Assembly: GCA_964363685.1 (NCBI GenBank)
Contig: CAYIJG010000002.1
Span: 1-35,352 of the forward strand
Direction of reading: 5' to 3'
Source of the DNA: XYD2-FULL-39-9 sp964363685
GTDB taxonomy: Bacteria; Patescibacteriota; Patescibacteriia; Magasanikbacterales; GWA2-37-8
DNA length: 35,352 nt
Made by a program: the position numbers and the translations under genes. This document shows, piece by piece, positions 1 to 7,723 of the stretch; position 1 is the first letter of the stretch; every line of letters begins with the position of its first letter. The notes under the pieces were generated by a model. It did no database searches. It was given only the letters and a program-made list of their open reading frames with translations, and was not told the DNA's origin.

Positions 1-1
1 A

Positions 2-73
2 TTTTTTGATCTTAAGGCGCATAAAAAAGAACATGAAGGTGACAATGGCACGCCATCGCTCAAAATTTTATGA
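2..73 (+). CDS. C-terminal tail of an unidentified protein (partial)
   Basis: An open frame enters from the left edge and ends at TGA 71-73, giving a 23-residue tail that ends G-T-P-S-L-K-I-L. The stop overlaps the start codon of the rhodanese gene in an ATGA arrangement, which is the usual sign of translational coupling within one operon. The tail is hydrophilic and lysine/glutamate-rich. It is too short to assign a family. An open frame this short could be chance, but the exact ATGA overlap favours a real upstream gene. Confidence 0.5.
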   Translation, partial: FFDLKAHKKEHEGDNGTPSLKIL

Positions 74-396
74 CAGGTAAACAAATCTCAGCCGAAGAAT
101 TATACGCCCTCATAAATAAGGGAATGCAGGACAGTATCATTGTTGATGTTCGTACTCCTGCCGAATTTGCCAAAGGGGCGATTGCGGGAGCGAAGAATAT
201 GCCAGTAGACGAGATAATAACACAAGTTGATGCCTTGCGTGGTTATAAAAAAATATATTTGTATTGTTTATCTGGAGGTCGTAGTCAGCTGGCTTTGGCG
301 CAGTTAGCTACTAGTGGTTTGACCGATGAATTATATAGTCTGTCCAGCGGGCTTTTGGCTTGGCGTAAGCTTGGTTATCCGCTGGTTTCGGTTTAG
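70..396 (+). CDS. Rhodanese-like domain protein (single domain)
   Basis: This 108-residue protein is a single rhodanese domain. The opening I-V-D-V-R-T-P-A-E-F block is at about residues 24-33. The active-site loop C-L-S-G-G-R starts at Cys66, which in this family carries the persulfide, so sulfurtransferase activity is plausible. The C-terminal G-L-L-A-W-R-K-L-G-Y-P block (about 94-104) is also typical. There is no signal peptide, so it should be cytoplasmic. Its ATG overlaps the stop of the upstream partial gene, suggesting co-expression. Single-domain rhodaneses act in sulfur trafficking or stress responses; the sequence does not say which. The family call is firm, the physiological substrate unknown. 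Confidence 0.9.
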   Translation: MTGKQISAEELYALINKGMQDSIIVDVRTPAEFAKGAIAGAKNMPVDEIITQVDALRGYKKIYLYCLSGGRSQLALAQLATSGLTDELYSLSSGLLAWRKLGYPLVSV

Positions 397-464
397 GTAT
401 ATGTCCGAAAGCGTGTTATTATATATTTAGACAGTCATTGTTTAATTTATATTATAAAACGCAT

Positions 465-866
465 ATGAGCTTTAGTACCAATATTATAAGAGACACCCAA
501 GAGAATAATAATTTTCGTCGGGTTTTGTTTACCGGCAAGAAAAGCCAATTAGTGGTAATGAGTATTCCGTCCGGTGGTGAGATTGGTGAAGAAACTCACA
601 AGTTTACGGAGCAAACTTTATTTTTTCTCTCAGGCAAAGGTGAAGCTATTATTAATGACAAAGTATTTCCTATCGGCGCAGGAGACGTATTTGTAGTTAC
701 TCCCAGCACCAAACATAATTTTCGCAATACTGGCATAGAAGATCTGAAAGTCTATACTGTCTATGCTCCGCCAAATCATATAGATGGCCGTGTGCATCAT
801 GCCAAAGTCGACGCTGATGCCGATGTTGAGGATGAGGCAGTGGGTGAGACTGCGCCACTGGTGTAA
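465..866 (+). CDS. Cupin-domain protein
   Basis: A single small cupin barrel of 133 residues. The first motif is visible as G-E-I-G-E-E-T-H-K-F-T-E-Q followed by L-S-G-K-G-E-A, and the second as P-I-G-A-G-D-V-F-V-V-T-P-S-T-K-H-N-F-R-N. These supply the His and acidic residues that normally bind a metal. I prefer the ATG at 465 (M-S-F-S-T-N) over an upstream in-frame TTG at 438, because the extra residues match nothing in cupins and no Shine-Dalgarno supports the TTG. The tail is acidic (D-A-D-A-D-V-E-D-E). Cupins of this type are common in CPR genomes; the reaction is unknown. It may share a transcript with the rhodanese and the secreted protein that follows. Confidence 0.85.
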   Translation: MSFSTNIIRDTQENNNFRRVLFTGKKSQLVVMSIPSGGEIGEETHKFTEQTLFFLSGKGEAIINDKVFPIGAGDVFVVTPSTKHNFRNTGIEDLKVYTVYAPPNHIDGRVHHAKVDADADVEDEAVGETAPLV

Positions 867-883
867 TTTCTAAACATATTTGT

Positions 884-2020
884 ATGAAGAAAATATTTAT
901 CAGTCTCTTCGCGCTTTTTATTTTCTTGGCAACTCCGTTAGTATCGCAAGCTGCTACCTGGAAACCAGCTACGCCCGAAGATTATACCCCTATTACATGG
1001 GCCAAAGCTACTGGTATTGCCAGTTTTTTCAAAGCGCCAAGCGACAATGGTTCTCTGGATTTTTTAACCCGTATTTATTTACCCCAAAATCAAATTCAAT
1101 TTGTTGCTTCTGAAAATCCACCGCTGGACTGGGGGCCAGCTAATGCAAATTTTATCATTACCATTCCGCTCGGAGATTCTACACCCGCCATCACCATCAT
1201 TCCTCCGACTACCACAGGTGGCGTCGCCATTCCGCCAGTTATTGTGGATGCTCCCGCACCAGCAACAAGCAACTTTCACAATTTTGCCTTTAGCCGTTTT
1301 GTCGCCGAATCCGGCAAAGCAATTTCAACTGATGTTAAATTTATTTGGAATGCACCGTTTTTTAATATTACCTTACCAACATCCGATCTGAGTCTAGGTT
1401 TAAAAACTGTGATTGGCACTACGACCATTATCTCCAGCGGTAGCCGGCCGGATTTCGATATGGCTAATTCGCGTAAAATGTTGCTGATTAATAACCGTAC
1501 TGCCAAAGCCAACATCCAAGATTTTGATGCAGATATTTTTGTGGGCACTACTAGTGGTGATCAGGCGCTCGAAGGTTTTGCGCCAGATGTGGCCAAGGGT
1601 GATACTGCCACCGCGCGATTGTTCATTGGAGTAATGCCAAACAAACAGGAAGTAGTTATCTATTGCAGTCAGTCAGCTACTATAAACGAAGCCAGTAGAG
1701 CTCTGACAACTGCCGGAGTGCCGTTTGAAAATCAAATGCAAGCTGATGGGGGAGGCAGTGCCAGTTGTGGGTATAATCTGCCTGGGCAATATTTTGTGGA
1801 GCCAAGCCGAACCTTGCCCCTGATGATGGGTGCGATGACTGTAATTGCGAGAGGAAATCCTACAACAAATGGTTTGAATGTTCGCAGTGGCGCCGGAGCC
1901 AAATTTCCTGTGGTCACAAAGCTAAACAAAACCGATCAAGTGAGAGTGTTTGAAGAAAAAAATGGTTGGTATAGAATTGGTGCTGGTCAGTGGGTAAGCA
2001 AGGCTTTGATTAAGAAGTAG
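884..2020 (+). CDS. Secreted phosphodiester glycosidase-like (NAGPA/DUF2233) protein with C-terminal SH3b domain
   Basis: The protein has 378 residues. Residues 1-23 are a signal peptide (M-K-K, hydrophobic core, S-Q-A-A). The middle resembles the phosphodiester glycosidase family (NAGPA, PF09992). It has an A-R-L-F-I-G-V segment, then E-A-S-R-A-L-T-T-A-G-V-P and the hallmark A-D-G-G-G-S-A-S, where related proteins have D-G-G-G-S. The last 55 or so residues (G-L-N-V-R-S-G-A-G-A-K-F-P-V to the end) form a bacterial SH3 domain, which commonly binds cell-wall peptides. The likely role is exported cell-wall or surface-glycan processing. The start is the ATG at 884, 17 nt after the cupin stop. Family call moderately firm; substrate unknown. 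Confidence 0.75.
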   Translation: MKKIFISLFALFIFLATPLVSQAATWKPATPEDYTPITWAKATGIASFFKAPSDNGSLDFLTRIYLPQNQIQFVASENPPLDWGPANANFIITIPLGDSTPAITIIPPTTTGGVAIPPVIVDAPAPATSNFHNFAFSRFVAESGKAISTDVKFIWNAPFFNITLPTSDLSLGLKTVIGTTTIISSGSRPDFDMANSRKMLLINNRTAKANIQDFDADIFVGTTSGDQALEGFAPDVAKGDTATARLFIGVMPNKQEVVIYCSQSATINEASRALTTAGVPFENQMQADGGGSASCGYNLPGQYFVEPSRTLPLMMGAMTVIARGNPTTNGLNVRSGAGAKFPVVTKLNKTDQVRVFEEKNGWYRIGAGQWVSKALIKK

Positions 2021-2039
2021 TAAAGATGTTTAGATAGAT

Positions 2040-2447
2040 ATGCACAGATTGTTCTTATACTCAGGAATTTTTATTGGTGGCGGAATATTTGGCTGGTTTG
2101 TAGATACTGGGTATCGTTCTGTTATTGCTGGTTATTATACGCCCGGGACTTTGATTCCATTTTTCTCTCTGATTTTTGCCACGGCCGCCGTGGTCTTGTA
2201 TGCTTTTTTTCGAGTGAGCTGGGTTTCATTTCGGCAAAGCATTATTTTGGGCACCATCTTTGCTATTAGTTTAGAATTAGTCTGTGGTTTTGTGTCCGAT
2301 AAATTTTTCCATTTCCGTTTGTGGGATTATAGCAACGCCCCATATAACTTCCATGGATATATTGACNNNNNNNNNNTCTATTGGTTAATCTTAACCGGAC
2401 TCTATAGATTTTTTTCTAGAGCCTTGGCGCAACAGGGGATAGTGTAG
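2040..2447 (+). CDS. Multi-pass membrane protein resembling the CmpB-type putative permease family, interrupted by an assembly gap
   Basis: About 109 codons are readable before the N-gap and 22 after it. The protein shows three to four hydrophobic segments. The stretch F-F-H-F-R-L-W-D-Y-S-N followed by N-F-H-G-Y-I is typical of the putative ABC-transporter permease family PF06541 (CmpB), where an F-H-x-x-x-W-D-Y-S motif precedes N-I-x-G. Only one of the three frames after the gap stays open (Y-W-L-I-L-T-G-L), so I join the two parts, but the true gap length is unknown. The 3' end overlaps the convergent transporter gene by 32 bp. The molecular role of this family is not established. Confidence 0.55.
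   Translation: MHRLFLYSGIFIGGGIFGWFVDTGYRSVIAGYYTPGTLIPFFSLIFATAAVVLYAFFRVSWVSFRQSIILGTIFAISLELVCGFVSDKFFHFRLWDYSNAPYNFHGYIDXXXXYWLILTGLYRFFSRALAQQGIV
2367..2376. other. Assembly gap (10 N)
   Basis: Ten ambiguous bases mark a scaffold join of unknown real length inside the CmpB-like gene. The sequence on each side is coding in a compatible way, so the join is probably correct and the missing piece short. Confidence 0.95.
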
Positions 2448-3366
2448 TTTGAGTTTTTGAGAGTTCAATCTTTTGCGCTTCGCGAATTACTCCATACATG
2501 GTCGCGAGCAAGACAATACTTCCAAGCCATTGAGTCATGGTTAATTGTTCATGCAATGCAAAAAAACCAATCACCACGGCCGAGATCGGCCAGGTAAGTT
2601 CAAGAATTGTTGAGCGAGAAGCGAGGATTTTTTGTAATCCGTAATAATAAATCGTTAGAGCCACGAGCCCTGTAGAAAAAGTAATGGCCAGTAAATATTT
2701 CCATTGCAAACCTGTGATCGCACCGAGGCTGCTACCGTGTCCCAGAATGAGGGTAAGTATTATGGCAAAAATCGGCGTAAAGGCAAACCGTGCGCCTGTA
2801 GTGTGGAGAAACGAAGTATCGCGTAAGGTATATTTGGAAAAAGCCGTGGAGCTTCCCCAGCAAGCTGCTGCGCCAATGGCCAGTAGCGCCGCAGTAAGAG
2901 TGCCAGCGCCAGTATCCCAATGTACGCGCAAATCAGGAAAAGAAACGAAATAAGCGGCTACCAAGGCAATGCCTGCGTAGAGTATAAATCGTTTGGTAAT
3001 CTGTTCACGAAGCAGTATCGCTCCGGCCAAAATCGCAAAGAGTGGTTGTAATTGTTGTAACAAAACTACGACCGAGTAGGGGATGTATTGTACTTTGCCA
3101 AGTGCCGAAGTGTAGAAATAAGTCCCAAGCGCGCCAGAGAGAGCCGAGACGAGAATTATAGAGAGCCATTGTTTACGGGTAAAAGTTTTGTATTTACGAA
3201 GCGTGCCAATCAGAATCGGTATGAGGATGATAAGTCCCAGCAGATGTTCCCAGAACACCACCACGCTCGGCGGTAAATTAAATAGTTGTCGGCGTAGTAG
3301 GCCGTCCAGGCTCCATAATATTGCCGCCACTACAACAGCAATAGAGCCACGATATACGTGTTTCAC
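2416..3366 (-). CDS. EamA/DMT-superfamily transporter
   Basis: A 316-residue protein with about ten hydrophobic helices in two similar halves, the layout of the 10-TMS EamA (drug/metabolite) exporters. The first half shows I-L-W-S-L-D-G-L-L-R and V-F-W-E-H-L-L-G. The second half ends with W-P-I-S-A-V-V-I-G-F-F-A-L-H-E, a typical E-x-x-x-x-Q-W-L-G type end. The start is GTG at 3366, because the nearby ATG runs straight into a stop. A purine-rich AGAAGAG lies upstream at a suitable distance. Substrate cannot be told; relatives export amino acids, nucleotide sugars or metabolites. The 3' end overlaps the convergent membrane-protein gene. Confidence 0.85.
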   Translation of the reverse strand: MKHVYRGSIAVVVAAILWSLDGLLRRQLFNLPPSVVVFWEHLLGLIILIPILIGTLRKYKTFTRKQWLSIILVSALSGALGTYFYTSALGKVQYIPYSVVVLLQQLQPLFAILAGAILLREQITKRFILYAGIALVAAYFVSFPDLRVHWDTGAGTLTAALLAIGAAACWGSSTAFSKYTLRDTSFLHTTGARFAFTPIFAIILTLILGHGSSLGAITGLQWKYLLAITFSTGLVALTIYYYGLQKILASRSTILELTWPISAVVIGFFALHEQLTMTQWLGSIVLLATMYGVIREAQKIELSKTQTTLSPVAPRL

Positions 3367-3382
3367 ATAGTTCTCTTCTTTC

Positions 3383-3499
3383 TATCGCTTACGCGATATC
3401 CCGTGACTGCGGGATCCCGACTATACGGTCGGCCCATGAGTTTCACATGGTCATCTGCAACGGGGTGCAGTCGAAGGCTATACTTCCGATTGGCGAATC
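3383..3499. repeat. Run of seven adjacent short hairpins
   Basis: Seven small inverted repeats follow one another almost without spacing. Arms (left/right): 3383-3388/3393-3398, 3398-3403/3410-3415, 3417-3421/3428-3432, 3434-3438/3446-3450, 3455-3459/3466-3470, 3473-3476/3483-3486 and 3488-3491/3496-3499. Stems are 4-6 bp and loops 4-7 nt. The second and third hairpins are joined through GGGATCCCGA, reminiscent of the twin-hairpin elements near 10650 and 25440. The region separates two divergent genes, so it could be the leader of either transcript, a protein-binding array or a decayed composite repeat. Confidence 0.6.
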
Positions 3500-3577
3500 T
3501 CACGCCACCCAAGAGATTAATTGGTTAATAAGTAGGGTCTTATTTTACAATAAAGTTAGTTTATAGTAAAGTTTGAG

Positions 3578-3583
3578 TATAAT
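3578..3583 (+). promoter_or_regulatory. Probable -10 element for the RelA/SpoT-domain gene
   Basis: TATAAT lies 30 bp before the ATG at 3613, in a very AT-rich stretch. No good -35 box is visible at 16-18 bp, so this is a -10 call only. Confidence 0.45.
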
Positions 3584-3612
3584 ATTTTAGATTAATTCAC
3601 CAAAATTATTTC

Positions 3613-4659
3613 ATGTCTTTTCCTTCAGTACCAAATTATTCAAAAAATCAAATTCGTAAAGCTGGTGATATTTTAATATCTGAAAACCAGACTATTTCAG
3701 ATAAAGAATGGGCACTTGATGTTTTGAGTAGATGGCGCGCTTGTCATGCGTACCCAATTAATACTTTCAATGCTACATTACGAGGTAATGTTAAGATGGT
3801 TGATAAAAAGGGTTTGGTTGCGCAACGTCTTAAACGTATGCCTACTATAATTAATAAGCTTAAATTAAACCCAGCAATGAATCTTGCTAATATGCAAGAT
3901 ATTGGCGGTGTAAGAGCCATTGTAAATTCGGTAGGTCAAGTTCGTAAATTGCAAGATACCTATCACCAAAAGTACCGATTTAAACACGAGCTTAAACAAG
4001 AAAAAGATTATATTTTATTTCCTAAAGATGATGGATACAGAAGTGTTCATTTGATTTTTAAATATAAAAATAATAGTCATCGTGCGCGTCAATATAATGG
4101 CCTTTTACTTGAAATACAAATTCGTACTAAATTACAGCATATTTGGGCAACCGCGGTAGAAACTATTGGTACTTTAAGAAATCAAGCTTATAAATCTAAG
4201 CAAGGAGAAAAAGAATGGAGAAATTTTTTTTCGGCCACTTCTTCTGCCTTTGCACACATAGAAAAACTTCCTTTGGTTCCTGCCTATAATAAAATGTCTA
4301 AAGAAGAAACATTTAGTATAGTTAAAAAAATGGAGAGTAATCTCGGTGTGTTGAATACTGTTTCTGGGTATTCAGCTGCCTTAAACCTCATTGATAAACA
4401 AGAAAAAAATTGGTTTTATCATTTAATAGTATTAAATACGCAGGAAAGAAAAGTTTCTGTTAGTTCATATTCACGTGATAATCTTAAAGGTGCTACCGAT
4501 GGTTATGCTAAAGCCGAAGCTCGAGCTGCGCAAGGTGAAAAAATTGAATCAGTATTAGTTTCTGCTGGCCCTTTAAAATCTTTACGTAGAGCATATCCGA
4601 ATTATTTTTTAGATATCTCTGATTTTATTGCGGTTGTTAAAAATATAATTGCTTTTTAA
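3613..4659 (+). CDS. RelA/SpoT synthetase-domain protein (no hydrolase domain)
   Basis: The 348-residue protein contains a (p)ppGpp-synthetase-type nucleotidyltransferase domain (PF04607) at about residues 60-200. Visible motifs are Q-R-L-K-R, M-Q-D-I-G-G-V-R-A-I-V with the metal-binding Asp, K-D-Y-I-L-F-P-K-D-D-G-Y-R-S-V-H, and L-E-I-Q-I-R-T with the catalytic Glu. The key residues look intact, so pyrophosphate transfer is plausible. There is no HD hydrolase, TGS or ACT domain. The C-terminal 150 residues are unassigned. Stand-alone proteins of this type are either small alarmone synthetases or toxic variants (toxSAS, which modify tRNA or make ppApp). The sequence does not decide between them, and no obvious antitoxin adjoins it. 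Confidence 0.85.
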   Translation: MSFPSVPNYSKNQIRKAGDILISENQTISDKEWALDVLSRWRACHAYPINTFNATLRGNVKMVDKKGLVAQRLKRMPTIINKLKLNPAMNLANMQDIGGVRAIVNSVGQVRKLQDTYHQKYRFKHELKQEKDYILFPKDDGYRSVHLIFKYKNNSHRARQYNGLLLEIQIRTKLQHIWATAVETIGTLRNQAYKSKQGEKEWRNFFSATSSAFAHIEKLPLVPAYNKMSKEETFSIVKKMESNLGVLNTVSGYSAALNLIDKQEKNWFYHLIVLNTQERKVSVSSYSRDNLKGATDGYAKAEARAAQGEKIESVLVSAGPLKSLRRAYPNYFLDISDFIAVVKNIIAF

Positions 4660-4702
4660 ATTTTACCTTATTTATTTTATCATGCCCGTAAATTTTTAGT
4701 TT

Positions 4703-5131
4703 ATGATCCCCAACGAAAACTCAAAACGCTTCATCGCCATTCTTAATAAAAAAATTCCCTTAGGCAAACTGATGAATGCCTTGGGTCATATGACTGCCGG
4801 TTTGGTTGGTGGATTTGGTAATCCTGCCGAAATGTATTTTTTGGAATATGCAGACAAAGATGGGGGATTGCATCGACATATTTCTCACTTTCCTTTTATT
4901 GTTCTTAAAGCGGATAATGGTAACCAAATTAGAAAAGTTCGCGAGGAAGCTATAGCCAGAAAGATTGATTTTACGGATTTTACGAGCACTATGACTATCG
5001 GTACTTCCGAAGAACAATTGGCTACTACCAAAAATACGGCCGAAGCGGATTTAGAATATTATGGTATTTGCCTGTTTGGCTCTACTGAAATTTTAAAAGA
5101 ATTTACTGGAAAGTTTTCTTTGTTTCAATAA
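4703..5131 (+). CDS. DUF2000 family protein
   Basis: The protein has 142 residues. The N-terminus K-R-F-I-A-I-L-N-K-K-I-P-L-G-K-L-M-N-A-L-G-H follows the DUF2000 pattern (PF09391: x-x-V-x-x-L-N-x-x-L-P-x-G-x-x-x-N-A), a family with a peptidyl-tRNA-hydrolase-like fold and no agreed function. The rest (P-F-I-V-L-K-A-D-N-G-N-Q-I-R-K-V-R-E-E-A) fits the same fold. It is cytoplasmic, with no signal or membrane segment. It lies 43 bp after the RelA/SpoT gene and 6 bp before the kinase gene. The position next to an alarmone-type enzyme is noted but does not prove a link. Confidence 0.7.
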   Translation: MIPNENSKRFIAILNKKIPLGKLMNALGHMTAGLVGGFGNPAEMYFLEYADKDGGLHRHISHFPFIVLKADNGNQIRKVREEAIARKIDFTDFTSTMTIGTSEEQLATTKNTAEADLEYYGICLFGSTEILKEFTGKFSLFQ

Positions 5132-5137
5132 TTTGTT

Positions 5138-6019
5138 ATGAATCAAAAATTGCTTTTACAAAAAATAAAAACAAACTTTCCTAAATTAAAGTGGAAAACT
5201 GTAAAAGATGTTTCAAATGGTTATGACCATTCTGTATTGATTTTAGATAATAAAGTTGTTTTTCGTTTCCCCAAAAATCCGTATGCCAGAAGTAGATTTA
5301 AAGGGGAAGTGGGCCTTCTTAATTTTATTGCCAATAAGCTAAAACCCATTTTAATCCCGCATTATACATATTTACCTGCAGATAAAACTTTTGGTGGGTA
5401 TAAAATTGTAGAAGGTTACCCTTTTATTATTTCGTCTTATAAAAAATTATCCAATCAGCATAAAAGGAAGTTGGCTGTGGAGATAGCTGAATTTCTTTCT
5501 ACTCTCCATAGTATCAAGCCTGCTCTAGTTTCCAAGTATATTTTGAAAGACTATGCTAGAACTAAAGAATTTAAACGTTTATATAGAAGGTATAAAAAAT
5601 CACTTTACTCTTTGTTTAATCAAACAGACCAGAGTAGGCTGGAAATTTTTTTCGGTGATCTGTCAAAAGTGTTAAAAGAAAAACATGACAAAGTTTTTGT
5701 CCATAACGATTTATTCGCAGATAATATTTTTTTAAATAAAAACAATCATTTAAAAGGGGTGATTGATTTTACTGATAGAGCTATAGATGATCCGGCAGTT
5801 GATTTTATTCGGCTTTGGAACTATAATGACCCTGGTTTTGTAGCAATGATTTCTCAGCGGTATAATAAGTTCCAAGCCAAAGATATTTTCTATCGTTCCC
5901 ATATTTATTTTCTGGCTGATACAATTTGGAACATGTTTAACGCTATAGAAAAAAATAAAGAAAAAGAAAAGAAGTGGTTTTATCGTAAGTTTAAAAAAGC
6001 TTATAAATTGATTTTTTAA
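5138..6019 (+). CDS. Aminoglycoside phosphotransferase (APH)-family kinase
   Basis: The protein has 293 residues. The N-lobe shows N-G-Y-D-H-S-V-L-I-L-D-N-K-V-V-F-R-F-P-K, with the ATP-binding lysine region. The catalytic loop is V-H-N-D-L-F-A-D-N-I-F-L at about 188-199, and the metal-binding motif is V-I-D-F-T-D at about 208-213. These are the standard APH/choline-kinase marks (H-x-D-x-x-x-x-N and I-D-x-x-D), so it should be an active small-molecule kinase. The substrate is unknown; calling it an antibiotic-resistance gene would be unjustified. It is lysine-rich and AT-rich like its neighbours and is packed 6 bp from the genes on both sides, which suggests co-transcription. Confidence 0.85.
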   Translation: MNQKLLLQKIKTNFPKLKWKTVKDVSNGYDHSVLILDNKVVFRFPKNPYARSRFKGEVGLLNFIANKLKPILIPHYTYLPADKTFGGYKIVEGYPFIISSYKKLSNQHKRKLAVEIAEFLSTLHSIKPALVSKYILKDYARTKEFKRLYRRYKKSLYSLFNQTDQSRLEIFFGDLSKVLKEKHDKVFVHNDLFADNIFLNKNNHLKGVIDFTDRAIDDPAVDFIRLWNYNDPGFVAMISQRYNKFQAKDIFYRSHIYFLADTIWNMFNAIEKNKEKEKKWFYRKFKKAYKLIF

Positions 6020-6025
6020 AATATT

Positions 6026-7333
6026 ATGGCAAGAGAAGGCCAGAGAGAATTCCCAGAACCAAGCCAAACAGAAATAAACCCAGTTGATTTTAACAGCGCG
6101 CTTGATAGTGCTGGCCTTCATTTAGTAACTTTGTTGGGAAGCGGAGATTATGAAAAAGGTTTGCAAGTATGGAAGGAAAGAGGTTATGTTGAAGCTTTGA
6201 CCAAGTTGTTTGCAGAAAAATCACCTGATTTTATTAGAGTTTTGATTTCAGGCAATCGCACTGCTCTGCTTGACATGCTCGAGAATGAGGTCAAAAAAAA
6301 GCCTGTTGATTCGATTTTGACAGATGAACTTACGAGATATGCAAAAAATTATAAGGTATTGTCAGTTGTTGCTAAGCTGTTACTGTTTGTGGATACTGGA
6401 GGTTATTTAAAAGATGGTATTTATGATTCAAACGAAATTCAAAAAGTCAGCGAGCTTAAAATTAATTACGACGAGCTGTTAAAGCTTGACCCAGGCGCTA
6501 CCAGAGAGGGAATAGAGTATATTATAAATGAAACATTGCCAGAGTCTACACGCAGAAATATTGCTTCAGTGGGGTTTGTAGATCGTAAACGTAAAATGGA
6601 TATTACCTACGGTCCGAAATTACACACTTCTTCTGAAACTGCAGCTACTGCCGAGGGTGGTGTTGGTTCTGATGGTGTGGAAATATTTTTTTGGAGAGGT
6701 ATGCATAGAAACAGCGTATCTTTTGATATGGATAAAGAAGAGGTGGTTTTTTGGAAAGGTCAGTTAAGACCAGATTTATCGGTAAGTATATGGAACGATA
6801 CTGTTTTGCACGAGGCGGGACATGGTGATGATTGGCTGAGAGATGCACTCCATACGGAGATTGGTCATCAGGTGCTAAAAAATATGATCTATCTTCGAGT
6901 GCAGGCAGATGATCGTTTTCAGTCCGCCTATGTAGAAGCTATTTCTAATGACGATAAATATGAAGAGTGGAATTTAAAAGCGGTTGAATATTGGGCTGAA
7001 ATTTACAAAGCCTATCTTGTTAATGATCCAAACCTGCCTGAAATTGATGCTAAAATTGTCAAAGATTATATCGCTAAACAGGACCCTAACTTTGATAGAG
7101 ATAAAGCATTAGCCCAGCGGTTGAATAAAATTACGGAAATGAACGCAGAAACAAGTTTTCAGAAGCTGTCAATTATGCAAGATAAGTATAAGTCTTGGAT
7201 TAAGCAAGAACATGGTGGGTCTGAAGACTTGGAAAATGTAGTGATGCAAAAATTGGGTCGTGCAGAGCTGGTTAATTTCTGGCGATCTGATTTATCTAAG
7301 GAAGAAAAAAGTATAGTAATGTTTTTATATTGA
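6026..7333 (+). CDS. Zincin-type metallopeptidase-like protein
   Basis: The protein has 435 residues and no signal peptide. A zinc-protease signature V-L-H-E-A-G-H-G-D-D-W is present, with H-E-A-G-H at residues 262-266. About 60 residues later comes A-V-E-Y-W-A-E-I-Y-K-A-Y, whose Glu (about 325) is a good candidate for the third zinc ligand. This HExxH plus (F/Y)-x-A-E-x-(F/Y)-K-A-Y layout is seen in gluzincins related to the lethal-factor-like (ATLF) fold. The N-terminal 200 residues are helical and unassigned. It could be an effector or toxin-like protease, or a housekeeping peptidase. The lack of a secretion signal means export is not shown. The family call rests on these two motifs only. 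Confidence 0.6.
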   Translation: MAREGQREFPEPSQTEINPVDFNSALDSAGLHLVTLLGSGDYEKGLQVWKERGYVEALTKLFAEKSPDFIRVLISGNRTALLDMLENEVKKKPVDSILTDELTRYAKNYKVLSVVAKLLLFVDTGGYLKDGIYDSNEIQKVSELKINYDELLKLDPGATREGIEYIINETLPESTRRNIASVGFVDRKRKMDITYGPKLHTSSETAATAEGGVGSDGVEIFFWRGMHRNSVSFDMDKEEVVFWKGQLRPDLSVSIWNDTVLHEAGHGDDWLRDALHTEIGHQVLKNMIYLRVQADDRFQSAYVEAISNDDKYEEWNLKAVEYWAEIYKAYLVNDPNLPEIDAKIVKDYIAKQDPNFDRDKALAQRLNKITEMNAETSFQKLSIMQDKYKSWIKQEHGGSEDLENVVMQKLGRAELVNFWRSDLSKEEKSIVMFLY

Positions 7334-7358
7334 TTTTTGTACATGGAGGGAAGTTTTA

Positions 7359-7697
7359 TTGGCAGTGACCAAGCCCGCCGAACCAGAAGCAATGGAAATA
7401 AAAAAATTTCTATCTCCTGTAGAAGTACTACAGTATATGCTTAATTCAGCTCAAGTCCTAGAAGATGAGATTGTTAAAACTGGTTTTAATAAGGAAAAAG
7501 CGGAAACATTAGTTACAAAAGTAGATGCAATTTTTGATAAATATGATTTAGCTATGAATGGTCTGCGAGCAAGTAAAATAACCGCAGAAGAACAACTTCA
7601 ATTATTTCCAGAACCTTTAAATGAGGATGATGTAGGTTTTCTTAACGCGACTGGCTGGCAAGGTGGTATGTCAGATAGAGCTAAACTTTTAAATTAA
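7359..7697 (+). CDS. Hypothetical small helical protein
   Basis: A 112-residue acidic protein with no recognised domain, signal or membrane segment. The start is taken as TTG at 7359, because GGAGGG lies 8 nt upstream at 7345-7350, one of the few clear Shine-Dalgarno sequences here. The ATG at 7392 is an alternative. The middle has the look of paired amphipathic helices (V-L-Q-Y-M-L-N-S-A-Q-V-L and E-T-L-V-T-K-V-D-A-I-F-D-K-Y). It lies 25 bp after the metallopeptidase, so it might be a partner or immunity-type protein, but that is inference from position only. Confidence 0.6.
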   Translation: MAVTKPAEPEAMEIKKFLSPVEVLQYMLNSAQVLEDEIVKTGFNKEKAETLVTKVDAIFDKYDLAMNGLRASKITAEEQLQLFPEPLNEDDVGFLNATGWQGGMSDRAKLLN

Positions 7698-7723
7698 ATT
7701 TTTGAGCAAGCGATTAATAATAT

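Noticed and set aside
5138..6019. Antibiotic resistance gene
   Set aside because: The kinase motifs show only the broad APH fold; nothing points to a drug substrate or a mobile resistance setting.
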